Of a stretch of DNA of 64,000 nt, positions 11,400 to 23,959 are shown in pieces; position 1 is the stretch's first letter, and each line of letters starts with the position of its first letter. The position numbers were made by a program, and so were the translations under genes. Under the pieces are notes generated by a model. The model was not told the DNA's origin. It saw only the letters and a program-made list of their open reading frames with translations, and made no database searches. This DNA is from Macrostomum hystrix (lineage: Eukaryota > Platyhelminthes > Macrostomidae), in the NCBI GenBank assembly GCA_950097015.1, contig CATNEN010000002.1, positions 3,596,001-3,660,000 of the forward strand, read 5' to 3'.

Positions 11400-12130
11400 A
11401 GTTTATTGGAGATAACACTATTATTATTTTTTCTTAATAGGCTTTTTGGGTACATTTAACTGGTAATAGTAAGCGAATTCGATTAGCTACTGTCGAGGCA
11501 AATGTTTGTTAGGTTAATAGTTATTCTCGCTCTGAGAAAAAAATAAAATAGTTTTTCGAGTAGCAACAAGTGTTTTTCGATACAAAACTGGGAAAAGAAT
11601 TTTCGCTGCCAGCGTTTTTAGATTCACAAATATAAGAAAATTCCTTCAGCAAAGCTATAAGCGTTTTTCATAATATATTTTAACTTTTTTCTAGCATTCT
11701 TGCAAGCACTATTCTATTAAATTCCAAGCTAAATGAAGACTGTTGGAGCATACTTGCTGTTAGCAAGTTTTTCGAGCATTGCTACAATCATTTTCAATTC
11801 AAGACTAAGAGAAAATACTGTTTTATAGCTGATTCCTTTTAAAATAAGCGTATTTTTAAGCAGGACAGTTAAGAATAATTTTTCAATATTTCCAAAGTAA
11901 TTTTTAAAGAAAACAGGAAACTTAAAAATAATAGCTAGATATCCATAGATAGCAGGCATGATATATCAAGTAAATGGCAAAAGCATAGGTATTTGAAGGT
12001 GTTGCATAAACTATTGAGAGGGTTGCATGATCTTTTGAAAGGTAGCTAAATTATCGAGGCATTATAATGAATTATCAAATGAGTAGCATGAGTTATAGAG
12101 GGTTATTATGATTTATCAAAGGGTAGCATT
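11400..12130. repeat. Old dispersed repeat, second copy
   Basis: Diverged copy of the repeat at 480-732 plus 1645-2400, in the same order and orientation but without the inverted-repeat insertion. It ends in the same degenerate 20-bp motif. Confidence 0.5.
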
Positions 12131-12139
12131 GGTTGACAG

Positions 12140-13380
12140 AGTGAAAACCTTTCGTAATTGCACAGATTTATCTATGCGGCTACAAGCTCCCCATAGTCTC
12201 CCCATAAGCTCCCCATAGCTGCTAGAATTGTAACTGTTCCCAATAATGACGGTTTCCCTGATTCTCCATCCTTTGGACAAAAAGTAATTCCTCAAAGTTT
12301 TCATTTTATTCACACTAATAAGTAAAACAACACGAGATATCATTTTTGGCTAAAAAAGAACTGATGTGGTCATCAAAATTTAATAATTTTTGTGAACGTA
12401 AAGCAAAGTTGTGTTATTAAAAAATGCATTCCCTAGGCTTTTCCCACACTGCAGATTCTGAGAATAAGCATTTCCGGAACCATTATGGCGTTGCCATTCT
12501 TGCCATAATACTTAAGCATTTGTGCATGCCGATTGCTAGCAAACATCTTCAATCTCAAATAAGGTATATGGTTCTCCTGCGGATATTATTTCTATTCGGC
12601 TTAAAAGGCAGTTATTACCTTGCTGGGCTGTACTAAATACTATTTTGTGCTAAGTAGTCCCAGGAGGTAAAAAGTAGAAAAACACGATCGTCGTTGTAAA
12701 GCCGATCTCGATTGTGGCTACCTCAAGCTCACGGCCAGAGACCTTGCCTATGTGCGCGCCCAGGCCTTGAAACTTGCCTTCTGATGCTTTTCTCTAACTC
12801 TGGCGTATATTGTTTCTATTAATGTTGTTGTTGTTGCGTTAACTAGGCTTGATGATGAAGCGATCTTATGTTTAATAAGGATATAACGTTTTTTTTAACT
12901 GAGGCTTCATTTTATGTAAGCAAAATAAATTATCCATGGCCTTATGATGGATTAATTAGTTAAACGATGAGGATATTTAAATCTGTAATATCGTACTATT
13001 GTACACGTTTTAACGCGCAGTTTTACGATAAAGTTTCTTTTTCGTACTTTCATCGAAGATTCACATGATCAGCTCTTAGCTGAGAAAGAGTTTCACATAT
13101 TTTCGTCGATTCCAGTCATCTTCAGTTCAGTAATGTATTTGTTTTAGTGCTGTAATAGGTCAGACATTTTAAAACACTTCAGATGCTTAGTTTTTAATCC
13201 ATTTTCACAAATGGGCTAAAACTGTACGGCGCGCTGACATGTGGGCCTTCGTCAACAAGATGGTTGATCTCGACTCCAGATATTCCTGATGCGCATGCCT
13301 TAGCTCCAGCCAATAGCGACCAGCGAAGTACTCACTCTATTGGTTGTCGCCTCGCTCTCCACCTCAGCAGTCCACTATAA
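12140..13380. other. Intergenic DNA, nothing recognised
   Basis: AT-rich, short open frames only. No supported exon or repeat array. Confidence 0.4.
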
Positions 13381-13390
13381 GACCCGTTGC

Positions 13391-13399
13391 TATAAATAT
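13391..13399 (+). promoter_or_regulatory. TATA box of the Ig-superfamily gene
   Basis: TATAAATAT lies 108 bp upstream of the start codon at 13499, which implies a 5' untranslated region of about 75-80 bases. Confidence 0.55.
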
Positions 13400-13498
13400 G
13401 GACACTTGCAGCAGAAATCTAGGCAAGTTTAGGCGGAGTTCTATCTTCAATCTTTGAGACATTAATTAGAAATTATTTTCAACCAGCAGCGCAAAGCC

Positions 13499-16400
13499 AT
13501 GGGCCAGCCAGCAGTTGTCCTTGCCTGCCTATTCCTTGGCCTTCTGTTGTCGCCAATGAGCGCCAACGCCCAAGATCCGGCCGTCAACGACACCATTCAG
13601 ATTAGTACGTTCTGTTGTTATTTACAATAGCTTCCGATTACTTTACTGGCAAGTTTTTTCTGTCTTCAATTTTCAGACGAGACCGTCGCACCGACACTGT
13701 CTGGCACAATGAGATACTCGAGTCCTGTACCGCTCGTTAAGGTCCCACGTGAGTTTTGTTCATGAGATATAGTTTTTAGGGATTTCTTGCATATGCTTTT
13801 TTAATCCAATAACAAATCTGAGATGTGCTGTCTACGAGCAATAATTAGAAATCCTTCAATCATTATTTTATAGTCTAATGAGTAACTTCTAGTGTTTTGA
13901 TACTAGAAGCTAATGGTCAATAAGCGGCTAGTTGTTTAAAAGGAAGTAGTTGGACACGAAATTATGAATGTGAAAAGACAAGAAACCAATGTGTGAGCCA
14001 GTTGCAAGTATATGCTTTAGTACGTTTTGATAGAAAATACACTAGAAACGATAATAGTTGTTAATCTAATGCCCTGCACACAAGGGCTTGCACAAGTAAA
14101 GATTTCTCTAAAATCTCAATAATTTGATCAATTAGAGCTGATTTGTGCACGCTTTTATTACTCTGAAACCAATAAATGAATCTCTATTTTGCGATAAACT
14201 GCTCACAGTAATCCTGTAATTACGAAAGTTTTTCAGTCTGTCAAACAATGCTACTTCTGATAAATCATACTACAGCTCTATAAGTCATGCTACTCCCTTG
14301 ATAATTCATTATACCCCCCTAGAAAACGGATGCTACTCACGTGATAAATCATGCCACATCTAAGAATCATGTCGCACTCAAATAATAAAGCTACTTTTTT
14401 CCTCGAAAAATCATGCTACCCAATCAATAAAACTTGCTACCCATTTAATAAATCATGCTACCCCTAGAAAGCTTATGGTGGCCCCTTAATAAATCAAAGC
14501 TAACCCAAATCCATTCCTGCACCCCTGGATAATTTCTGCTACTCTTTTGATGAATCATGCTACCCCTCAATTTATCATGTTACAACTCAATTAATCATGT
14601 TACCACTCGATAATTTATGCAACCCGCTCGATAACTTGCACTACATGTCGATAAATCGCTTTCCCTAAAAAATTTCTGCTACCCTTCGACAATTTCCAAT
14701 ACTCTTGAAAAAGCATGCTCCCCTTAGACGATTTCTTTTTTCGTCGCTAATTCATGCCTTCCTCTCGATAAATTTTCCTTCCCTCTTAAATCTTCATGCT
14801 AACACCTCGATAATTGATGCTTTACTTAGATAATTAATGGTTTATCATTGTTGATTTACATCAATGGATAATTTACTTCCACCCACAGTAATGGTTGTCC
14901 TACTTTCAGTTTAGTAACGGGCTAAGAAAGTGGCAGTTATTATTTGCAAAAATGTGTCAATCAAGTGACATGGGGTAAACGACTGGTTTTGTACATTTGT
15001 GGACATTGCAGCGGCTAACCCTAGATCGCGAGGAGGAGGTCCGAACTGGGGTAAGAGTGTTAGTGTGATAAGGCTGGGTTGAGCGAGCGAGTGGATCAAT
15101 AGTTCAGCCAATTGGAGGGCTCGCTACCATTGAGCAATATATCATTGAATTGAAGTCTGCTTTGCACATTTTACTAATTCAATTCTAACACACACACACA
15201 CACAGGTGAGAAAAGCTGTGATGTAACATATTTATAAATTCGCACTGACTGGAGTCTCGCTAGTGGAGTTGACACAGCTATGCACAGCTATGCACAATTC
15301 TTTTCAGAGTAGTCACCTTAAAAAACTGGCCCTGATGCAATCATTAAAATTGGCTGTGAATTGCGCGTTGAAAAAAGTGGCGCTGATTGAGTTCTGTAAA
15401 AAACCTAGAACAGTTTTTCCAATATTTAGTCCCCCTTAGCAATGAAGTCAAGCTTAATAAAAACACGTGTGCCGATTCGGACGAACTTCTTACTAAGAGG
15501 TTTGGAGTTCTAACTTCAGCCGGAAGGAAAAATATGTGGCCTTGGGCAAGACAGTTTTGAAGCCTTGAAGAGGTCACGGTCAAGCCTTTGGACTGGTTGG
15601 CACAAACAAGTTGCATATAGTCTTTGTTCTATGCACTCTTTGTTTCGATTTCCACTTTCAGAGAAGCCGCCCGTACCGAAATACATCATTGCGGAGAAGA
15701 CTCTCATCAATGGCGGGCGTCAGTGGTTGTATTGCTACGATGAAAACGCTGTGCCGCCAGCCAAGGTCTGGTGGGATGTTTGGTGGAAGAATGCTACTAC
15801 AGTTCCTGGCGTGGTTGTAAGTGTTCTGGATCTTAAAGTATTGAAATTATTTTGTACAAGATTGACGACGTTCGATTCGCCGCCTGTGAAAACTCCACTT
15901 CGGGAGTAAGACCCCCCAAAGGCAGAGAGCTTGCATTTGTCATAGCTGGCCAACAATAAAGGTTGTCTGACAAAGCGTCAGTCAATCACACGAGCGCGTG
16001 CAGGTGTACACCTGCACTGTAAATTACACTCAGCGGAGCAACTGAGCAGACCCACGCTACCACACCGCCAGTAAAAAATGTTATTAGGATGCACACAGAT
16101 ACTTAATAATAAGAAAAATAATAACACTATTTATAATAAGAAAATTCATAATATCAACTAAACAAACAATAGTAATAATATATTAATTGCAAGAGGGCTG
16201 CAGTCAACGGCACATAATTTGGTGACACTATACCTGCAGCAAGCGAGGAGGCAATTCTGCCCATTCCGCTGACTCCTGAGCACACAAGCACTCAGATACT
16301 GTACGCAGACACACGCTCACACAGGTGTGTACATCGCCCTGAATTTCTCATCGTCAGGCAGTGTACACTCTCAATTTGCCTCGGAGGTCGGCCCTCAAGG

Positions 16401-19400
16401 GCATCCTCTGCGGCTGCGCCCCAAATGAATGTGGCCTCGCCGCGGAATCGAGCTCAGGGACCTTGGTGCGAGAGGTAAATGCGTCAGACCGCTCTGCCAC
16501 TAACCCCCACGGGCAGTAGACAGACTGTGTAGACAGACACGGATGCTTGCACAGGCAAACTCCTTCCAGGTTGTATTACTGTTCCACCTCAAAATTCAAT
16601 GTAGCCTTTTGACTAGCTTCACACATTCCGAATTTATTTTAACAGTTGGCTGACGAGGGTCAGATCGGAAACCGAAGCTACGCGAACATTACTTTTATTA
16701 TGGACAAGCGCGTACACCAGCTGCCCTTCACTTGCAATGCGAAAAACGACGTTGCGCACGAAACCAAGTCGTTCAACATGCGCTTCGAGTCGATGGACTG
16801 TAAGTTTATTTACGGATTTTTGACTTAATGTGTATAATATTATATAATGACTTTTTTCACTTTTTTCTCTTTATGGCCTTTTAACTTTAAATAAGAAATA
16901 CTTCGTTTTGATAGTCTACCTCGACCCTTCATAAAAATGTGTCTGTAAAAATTCGGATCCTCAGACGATCCACTGCAGCTGAAGATCATCGTGAAAGACA
17001 CTTACGGCATGATGTACAAAGTGCAAAACGACAGCCTCGCGGTGACCGACACTGTCTACTCTCCGATGGACCAGTTCGGCACGACTGGATACGGCTACTA
17101 TGACCCGAATGTGATCATATACTGCCACATGACTGGAAATCCGTACGGCACGGACCTGGAGCTGGTGCACGATGACCCATACACAGCGTCGGACGTGCCT
17201 CTAGTAATAAAGCAATGCGAAAATATGCAGGTAGCGGCGAACATTGTCTACTGTCGGGTGCCAAGCTACGATTGGTACGCCGATTACCAATGGCAGTGCC
17301 GAGCTAAACAACAGAATCCCGAGACCAAAGCCGTGACATCCTACACAAAAAAGCTCGACTTTGTGAAAGTGGAGTCGAAAATCCGCATTCGCATGAAGTA
17401 TTACAAGTGGTACAGCTACAATAACCGCTACCTCACGTTCTACATGACCCGCGGTGGAGTGGCGCTGATCCGATGCGACGCTAAATACGATGAGTAAGAA
17501 TGCCCGAACAGCAAAAGAGCTAGTCCGCGCTCTGATTGGCCCGTGGTTGTACGATGATCTAGGAGGAGTTAGGGTGGCTGGGAGAACATCATTTACTATT
17601 TAGCTATTTTTGTTATAACATAATTGGAATTAACTTTTAAATATGCGTTTTGAACGGCGGATGAAGTTTTATCGTATTTTGCATATACTCGTATAACAAT
17701 TGGAGCGGAGTAGTGGTGGTCTTGACATGATTTGGAGAAAAACTGAGAGACTGAGGTTAGTGAGGTTAGTAGAGACTAGGCAACATTTATTGCCTGGATA
17801 GTTTTTTGAATCCATCAAATACTGCAGATTCGATCAACTCACAGAAACAAGTCTCTTATCGAAAATAGAATTTCTTTTATTAGACCTGAGCGTCGTAAAG
17901 AAATTTTTGTTTGCTCACTGCATCTTACTACTACAATATCAGCTGTTCTGCTTTTTCCATTCTGAAGGGGCGGTCGAGTCTCTGAGATCCCATTCCCGCA
18001 CCAGTACGAGTTCTATCTAGTCGGCCAGAGCGGACTTCCTCACTACGCCAAGCAGGAGGGCAACACTCTGACAATCAGCGACATCCCTGACACGCTCAAC
18101 AACAAGGAGATTGTCTGCTTTGTCCGACCTCAGAATGCTTCCGAGATTCCTTCGCAGGGCATCGGGCAGCGCTACTTTAAAATCATTGTGTTCAGTAAGA
18201 ATTAGAGATACACATTGGCGACACTTGTTTTCGTTTCATTCCTGCACCAATGTCCCTGAGCTCGATTCCGAGGCTTCGGGGCTTGTCGTGCCATTTATGC
18301 CCTTGAGAGCCGAACCCCAAGGTACATTGAGAGTGTACACTGCCTGAAGAAACTTCAAGGCAGATACGATCACCTGTGAGTTTGTGCCTGTATACAGTAT
18401 CCATGTACCTGTGCATGTTCAGAAGTCAGCGAAATGTGCTGAATTGTCTCTCCGTTGGCTGCGAATCGGGAATCGTTTCTTCTTGGCTGAGGTTTGGCAA
18501 ACTCCCGACCCCCAGATTAGTGCCTGAATCTCTAAGCACAGGCCTACTAAATCTTTGTGAGTTAAGAGACCAAAGTAGTGAGTCAGAGAACCAGTCTGTG
18601 AGTCCGTACAGAAAGAGATCGGCCGGTTTAGAAGGAGTCCCACCAGCCTTCCACTAAGATAATGTTCGCACACCATCGTTTTCTCTAGCGATTCCCGAGA
18701 GGCCCAACATCGTCGTCACAATGAAGGACACCGTGAACTCTTCGTTGATCATTCGAAATCCGGACACCGTCGATTTGCGCCGCGATGGACCACCGATTGA
18801 GCTGACCTGCACTCTGCAGAACTACGACGCAGAAATGGATATAAATTTAGAACCAAATCGCTATTCAGACGTATATCGCTACCTGGACTGGGTCAAGGTA
18901 GGTTAAACTGGAAAGCCCTGTTAATAGCCGTTCTATTTCGAATATTTTTGCAAGCATCCATTCACACACACACTCACAAAAGTGCAAGAACTTCAATTGC
19001 CTCTACGATGAGAGGGAAGCCGGCACTGCCACCGAGGTTTCCGGCATGAAAAAGCGTTTCGAGGGCGGCAAAGTGACGCTGACGCTGCAGACTGGCTCCG
19101 TGGAAAATTCGGGCGTTTTTATGTGCGTGGCCGTCAGGTCATTCATCAACGTATCGGGGGTTGAAGATCTGCTTATTATTCAGTCGGTGCCCATCAAGGC
19201 TTTCGTGCTGAGTAAGAACTTTTCGCGCAACATGATTCTGCCGGAAGCTGTGAAAGCTAATTCGGATTAGGTTCAGTTATAATGTAGTAAGCTTCAAGAT
19301 TGCATCATGAGAGACGCGTTCAAGGCCGTTGTCGAAGATTCCGTTCCTGTCACATTTTCCAACTTAGTAGCTTGGACAATGTTTGTTAGGAGGGGGTGAG

Positions 19401-21020
19401 TGGCAGAGCGGTCTCAGTTTCTCAGAGCACCAAGATTCCTGACCGAACTCGCGGCATGCCCAGACTAACTTGGGGTGCAGCCGCAGCGAGAGGGTTTAAG
19501 GGTCTTGCTGTACAATTGGCACGCTTTAGGGCCAGCTTAAAGGTGCAGTAAGATAGTACTTTACCTGAAATCAGGGTCTGTGTACATCATCTGTGTACTG
19601 TGTGCTCAGGAGTCAGGGAAATGGGCTTCGCTCAGAATTAGGGTTCGCTTTATTTCCGGGTACCCTGGGGATACTCTGGTCAACTGGATCGACCAGCTGC
19701 TGATTTCAGTTGATTTGGTTCGATGATTGACCATAGGTCTCCATTCTGGAGTCTTAAGTTGACATCCCTAAGTGCGTTAGTCGGGCTAACGTACGTTAAA
19801 CCTCGACCCCTTAGCCCGACCTGGCGAAATCGACGATGAGGAAAAGAGTTACGGCAGGATATCCATCACGAAGTCGGGCAAAGGCGACATTTATTTTGAA
19901 TGCCTCGTTGCCGGCTACCCGTACCCGGATCTGGATATTACCAGGCGCGACGCGGACAATGTTCAACTGGAGACCCCAAGGTGGATCAGGCAGTTTGAGA
20001 AGGCCTACCACACCAATTCGAGCTCCAACATATACGGGTCGCAGCTAGTTTACAAGTGAGTGTTTAGATTTAGAAGCATTGTGGTTTAATGAATTGAAGT
20101 ACACAAACAGATTCTAAAGGCTATTCTAACACCCCTTCCATTTCAGACTACCAAAAGGTAAGTAAAGGACATCAACTCGCTTGCTCAATCGGAAAGGAGC
20201 GATAAGGAAGTAACACAGCTGGTAGATAGGTTTGTGAACTTGTTACTCGTTTTATCTAGATTGATTGGTTCAACCAATCAGCGCGTGTGGTTGAAGCCTT
20301 GTGATTAGAGCGTGAAAATCTCGACTTGAAGGTCGGAAGTTCGATTCCCGACTCCAATAGCGAACAATTTGTGTTCTTTAGCAATACACTTATCTTTAAA
20401 TTGCTTCACTTCATACATTTGTTACATGGGTACCAGCATTAGGTGGGGTAATTGAGGGTGGTGTGGCGTCTGCCCAGTCCATGGACTTAATGGTATAAGG
20501 CCTTAATAGCCTTAATAAAATATTATTCATTATTATTATTGGTTATTGTGTGATATTTGTGGAAAAATAATCAATAGAGAAGCCAAAATATAGCTTGTGA
20601 GGCTGTTGAAATAATCAAAAGTAAAAAAACGGTATCAATACGGGAAAAGAGAAATGATTCCTGTTTTCCCATTGGCTGAAAGACATCACGTAAGTAGGTT
20701 TTCCGTGTGCTAAAAATAGTATGGGCAGTCCATGGAACTTCCGCGAAGAAATCGAATCGCCTAGCAAGCACAAAGTCAATACTGACACTAGAATTCATTT
20801 ATCTAAGCCAGAATATATTCTAAGGAAAGCTAGGCAGAAGGTGTTGCCTGAAGTGACACACTGCATTTTGACTCCCAAATTTTCATCGCTTCACACCTTC
20901 ACAACTGCAGAGAACATCGGCCGCGACAACGCGTATGGCACCTACGTGTGCTCCGCTCAGAACTCTCTCGGCAAGGCGGAATTTAAGAGCACCTGGGACG
21001 CGGAGAGAGCGTCATTCTGA
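13499..21020 (+). CDS. Secreted multi-Ig-domain protein, 11 exons
   Basis: Exons: 13499-13604, 13677-13748, 15662-15816, 16646-16799, 16965-17493, 17968-18194, 18689-18897, 18983-19211, 19815-20055, 20147-20157, 20911-21020. All junctions are GT-AG, phases agree, and the total is 2,043 bp (680 residues plus stop). A signal peptide (about residues 1-24, core VVLACLFLGLLLS) is followed by four to five Ig-like domains. Paired-Cys landmarks include LYCYDE / FTCNAKND, IIYCHMTG / IVYCRV, a less clear domain in exon 6, LTCTLQNYD plus LDWVK / GVFMCVAV, and an I-set domain DIYFECLVAGYPYP / GTYVCSAQNSLG. No transmembrane helix or GPI-type tail is seen, so it should be secreted. Cell adhesion, signalling or immune roles are all possible and none can be chosen. 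Introns carry SINEs. A polyadenylation signal follows at 21170. Confidence 0.85.
14240..14840 (-). repeat. Degenerate ~20-bp motif array in intron 2 of the Ig gene
   Basis: About 25 imperfect units such as ATGCTACCCCTCGATAAATC. This is the largest block of the dispersed motif in the window. Confidence 0.65.
15200..15480 (-). repeat. Dispersed repeat, copy 2 (intron of Ig gene)
   Basis: Reverse-orientation relative of 2770-3100: both share the (c)tggccctgatgcaatcatt block and a tttataaattcgcactgac block. A short (CA)n run lies just upstream at 15187-15205. Confidence 0.55.
16183..16510 (-). mobile_element. SINE family 1, near full length
   Basis: Minus-oriented copy of about 328 bp in intron 3 of the Ig gene. 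The tRNA-like head (GGCAGAGCGG at the right end, GAGCTCGATTCC) and the body (caggcagtgtacactctcaa) are present, with a TAATAATA-type tail at the left. Confidence 0.85.
18240..18472 (+). mobile_element. SINE family 1, 5'-truncated copy
   Basis: Starts inside the head (caccaatgtccctgagctcg) and continues through the body to ctccgttggctgcg. Lies in intron 6 of the Ig gene. Confidence 0.75.
19392..19630 (+). mobile_element. SINE family 1, diverged copy
   Basis: Contains gtgagtggcagagcggtctc and the later ctcaggagtcagggaaatgg, with many substitutions between. An old insertion in intron 8 of the Ig gene. Confidence 0.7.
20147..20157 (+). other. 11-bp microexon of the Ig gene
   Basis: ACTACCAAAAG lies between TTTCAG and GTAAGTA. 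Exon 9 ends two bases into a codon and exon 11 needs one incoming base, and 11 bp is exactly what joins the two halves of the last Ig domain (LVYK-LPK-ENIGRDN). Confidence 0.75.
20283..20535 (+). mobile_element. SINE family 2, copy 1
   Basis: The tRNA-like head has AGTTCGATTCCCGACTCC (B box). A central block follows (agcaatacacttatcttTAA ... acatgggtacc), then a tail with TTATTATTATT. A sister copy is at 39485. It sits in intron 10 of the Ig gene. Confidence 0.7.
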
Positions 21021-21169
21021 TGAGCCGACTCTGATTGGCTGATAAAGAAAAGTACACACGAAAACCGAAGTAGCACGAAATATACTTTTACATCATGTAC
21101 TCGATTTAAAATTTCATTGGCTGGTACTTTTTGATTATGAAATATATTATCTGAATCTAAGGCAATATG

Positions 21170-21175
21170 AATAAA
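21170..21175 (+). terminator. Polyadenylation signal of the Ig gene
   Basis: AATAAA 150 bp after the stop codon. Confidence 0.5.
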
Positions 21176-21456
21176 GCGAAAAAACTGCGTTTTAAGTTGC
21201 CAACAAAGTTCTTGCAGCAATCAATAAATGCTTTTGAGATTGTTTATGAGCAAATCTAACTTGTTGCTACCGCTATTCGCATTATGCCCCAATTGACATT
21301 CGCGACTAAATATAGATGCTAGATATTTATTGGTCCTGCGACAGTCATCCTGGACAAGAACCTCGCCAGGACTATGAAGGAAAAATGACAAAAATTGCTG
21401 ACTAAATTCAGACTTGTGCAGCCTCGCCCATTACCAATGTCCACTTCAGCAGGCTA

Positions 21457-21640
21457 TTCACCTGTTCACAGCTTGTATGTGTTCACCTGTTCACAGCTTG
21501 TATGTGTTCACCTGTTCACAGCTTGTATGTGTTCACCTGTTCACAGCTTGTATGTGTTCACCTGTTCACAGCTTGTATGTGTTCACCTGTTCACAGCTTG
21601 TATGTGTTCACCTGTTCACAGCTTGTGTCTGTTCTCCTAT
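21457..21640 (+). repeat. 25-bp minisatellite, ~7 copies
   Basis: Unit CACCTGTTCACAGCTTGTAT plus GTGTT. Copies are nearly identical and decay into ttcacctattcacc at the right end. All three forward frames stay open, an artefact of the repeat. Confidence 0.9.
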
Positions 21641-23394
21641 TCACCTATGCACCTATTTACCTATTCACCTATTTCTTTGACCACCAATTCACTTATTCAC
21701 AGCTGAATCTGTCCGCTTGTTCACTGTTATCTTATTAATCCACCAACACCAGCTAACACCACGAATTCCAATACAGGTCTGACAAAACTGCTAAACCCAG
21801 TTGGTCAAAAAAGTTCTTTTTCCGTTAAAGGACTGTTGAACGCATAGTCATTGCTATAATTAGCTAAGGGAAAATCCGCGAAAAATTCCTGGAAATGCGC
21901 TGGATAGAAATTGGCTGAGTAATATTTTTTATTTTCACTCGTCAAGATTTCTCGTAGACGGCCATGACGGCTTTCGGTGTCAAGCTTCGGTGCCCGAATC
22001 TGTTGTGTGTTTTGAGCGAGTTGGAACAAGCCGGAGCCAGTCCGAAACTGATGAATCGGAAAGTTTCCCGGAAAATTAAGCCGCCACGTGGAGATCCAAA
22101 CAAGATTGTGTGGACACGATCGCTGATCAACCAAGCAGAGACGGATTCTGTCGAGATGCTTTGGTTGATGCAGCGGGTCGGGCTCCATTCAGCTACGTGA
22201 CCTTTTTATTTCAGGCAATCGCTGACGCGAATACTCGAGACCAGAGCTGCTTGAAGGCGATGGACACGGTGGCAGCTAAGAGCAGGTGTACGTAGTAAAG
22301 TACGTCATGCTGAGGATCTCCGATCACCATCTTAGAGTGAATCTCTGCTTCAAGGCAGCCGTGAGTGCAGCTGCTCATTTCAAGTGGCCAGTGATGAAGT
22401 ACTTTGACAACGCAATTGCTGACAAGGAGCTAGAAGAAGCTGTTTGGTCCAGCCTCTGCAAATCCGCAGCAGCCAATATGAGCTGCTCAACTCTGAATGC
22501 CATTCTCAACACGAGAGCAGCTGCTCAGTACTCAAGTAGAGACCCGTCAGCTGATGCCGCAGCCATTCCACCGGACTGGCTCACGAAGGACTCTCCCCTG
22601 CTCGCCTTGCTCTCGCACCTAACCGTCTCTGGGGACAACTCAATCCTGGATTGCACTCTGGCTCAGATGCAGCCAGCTCAGGTGGCACAGCTGCTCTGCC
22701 TCTCCATCAGACGCGGCCACGTTCCACTGGCTGCAACTCTGATCGACTGGAAAATTCAGCTGCGAAAACATCGACCTGCGAGACAGCAGCGGGTCCACAG
22801 CGCTCATGCTGGCAGCGGACGAAGGACACCATGAGCTCATCGAGCAGCTGCTGGACGTCGGTGCGTCAGTGGATGCTGAGGATGTCGTAGGTCGGACGGC
22901 ATTGTTGCGAGCTCGCACAGCGGGTCACGCCAGAGCCTCCAAGGCTCTCACAGACCGAGGAGCCAAGTTGGGTCAGCGAGATGAGCCAAATGAAATTCGC
23001 GAGTCCACAGCTTGTCGAGAGCATTGCAGGATTCTCAGATACGAGCGCATGTACATAAAATATTGCTGGCTTAGCTGTGATTACAGAGATAAATTGCGCA
23101 GAGAGAAAGTGTAAAAATGTATATATGACTGTTTACTTAAACTAGCTACAAATGACTGATCAAACCGCAAGTAACTTTGTCTTTTTGTCGAGTTGACGCA
23201 AAAGCAATGCCTGAATTGTATCACAAAAATCTTGCCTTTTTGTTAAGTGCAGGTCCCCTCCAAATCGGAACAAAAGCCAGTTATCGATCTGTCTTCGCTG
23301 CTCCGCGAGTCAGGATTCACTGAGGAGCGGACCCTCTGTCTCTAGCAGCTGGCTGACAGTCTGGAAGGAGTCGCTCGAGTCCTGGGACAGGCAG

Positions 23395-23570
23395 ATGACG
23401 GGCAGCTTCGCGGAGGGCTGGGCCAACAACCTGCAGCAGGTGAACGGCAGGACCGCGGCAGACTCCGACATTGACTGGACTGTGCTAGAAGCAAGACAGC
23501 GATTTCATCTGGATTGCGGCTGCAACGGACGGAGCGAGATCAGCTGTTACGATGCCGTCAGGCTGAGGTT
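23395..23570 (+). other. Nucleotidyltransferase active-site segment (Mab-21/cGAS fold)
   Basis: The frame starting at 23395 reads TGSFAEGW and, 16 residues later, ADSDIDW. This is the G-S / E-G helix-turn followed by the D-x-D metal-binding motif of Mab-21 and cGAS-like enzymes. Both acidic residues of the D-I-D pair are kept. The third catalytic acid could not be located. The upstream peptide SSWLTVWKESLESWDRQM is plausible spine-helix sequence. Confidence 0.65.
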
Positions 23571-23959
23571 ATAAAAGGCCACGCCATTGTGCAGGTCGGA
23601 TCTGGTGAGTCTGATGAGGCCTATAAGAGGCTGCACCATCATATTCAGATTTAGAACTCTGCGTTTGGAAACGAAGACTAGCAAATTTAGCCTCTTTAGA
23701 AGAAAAAGTAAAGAAATTTTTTTCGCTGAAATTCCCACCTTATTTACCTTAGCTAGTAAATTAGCTCCCCGGAGCTAATATATTGTCCCCGTCAAATTGT
23801 CCCTTCTTAGTTAGAAACTTAATGAGCTGAAGGTGGCAAATAAGGGGGGAAATGCATTGAGTTGCCAAAAATTATAATCTAGCAAGCAAGTTGTCAAACT
23901 TCGTTTGAAAAAATGCCTGTTTGACGAAAATTAATAATTAGTCAGGCAGCCAGCCTGCA

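Noticed and set aside
20283-20360. Functional tRNA gene
   Set aside because: Good B box but poor acceptor-stem pairing, and the sequence continues into a SINE body shared with 39485.
23569-23580. TATA box (TTATAAAAGG) for a promoter
   Set aside because: Lies between conserved segments of the Mab-21-like locus with no suitable downstream start codon; probably chance.
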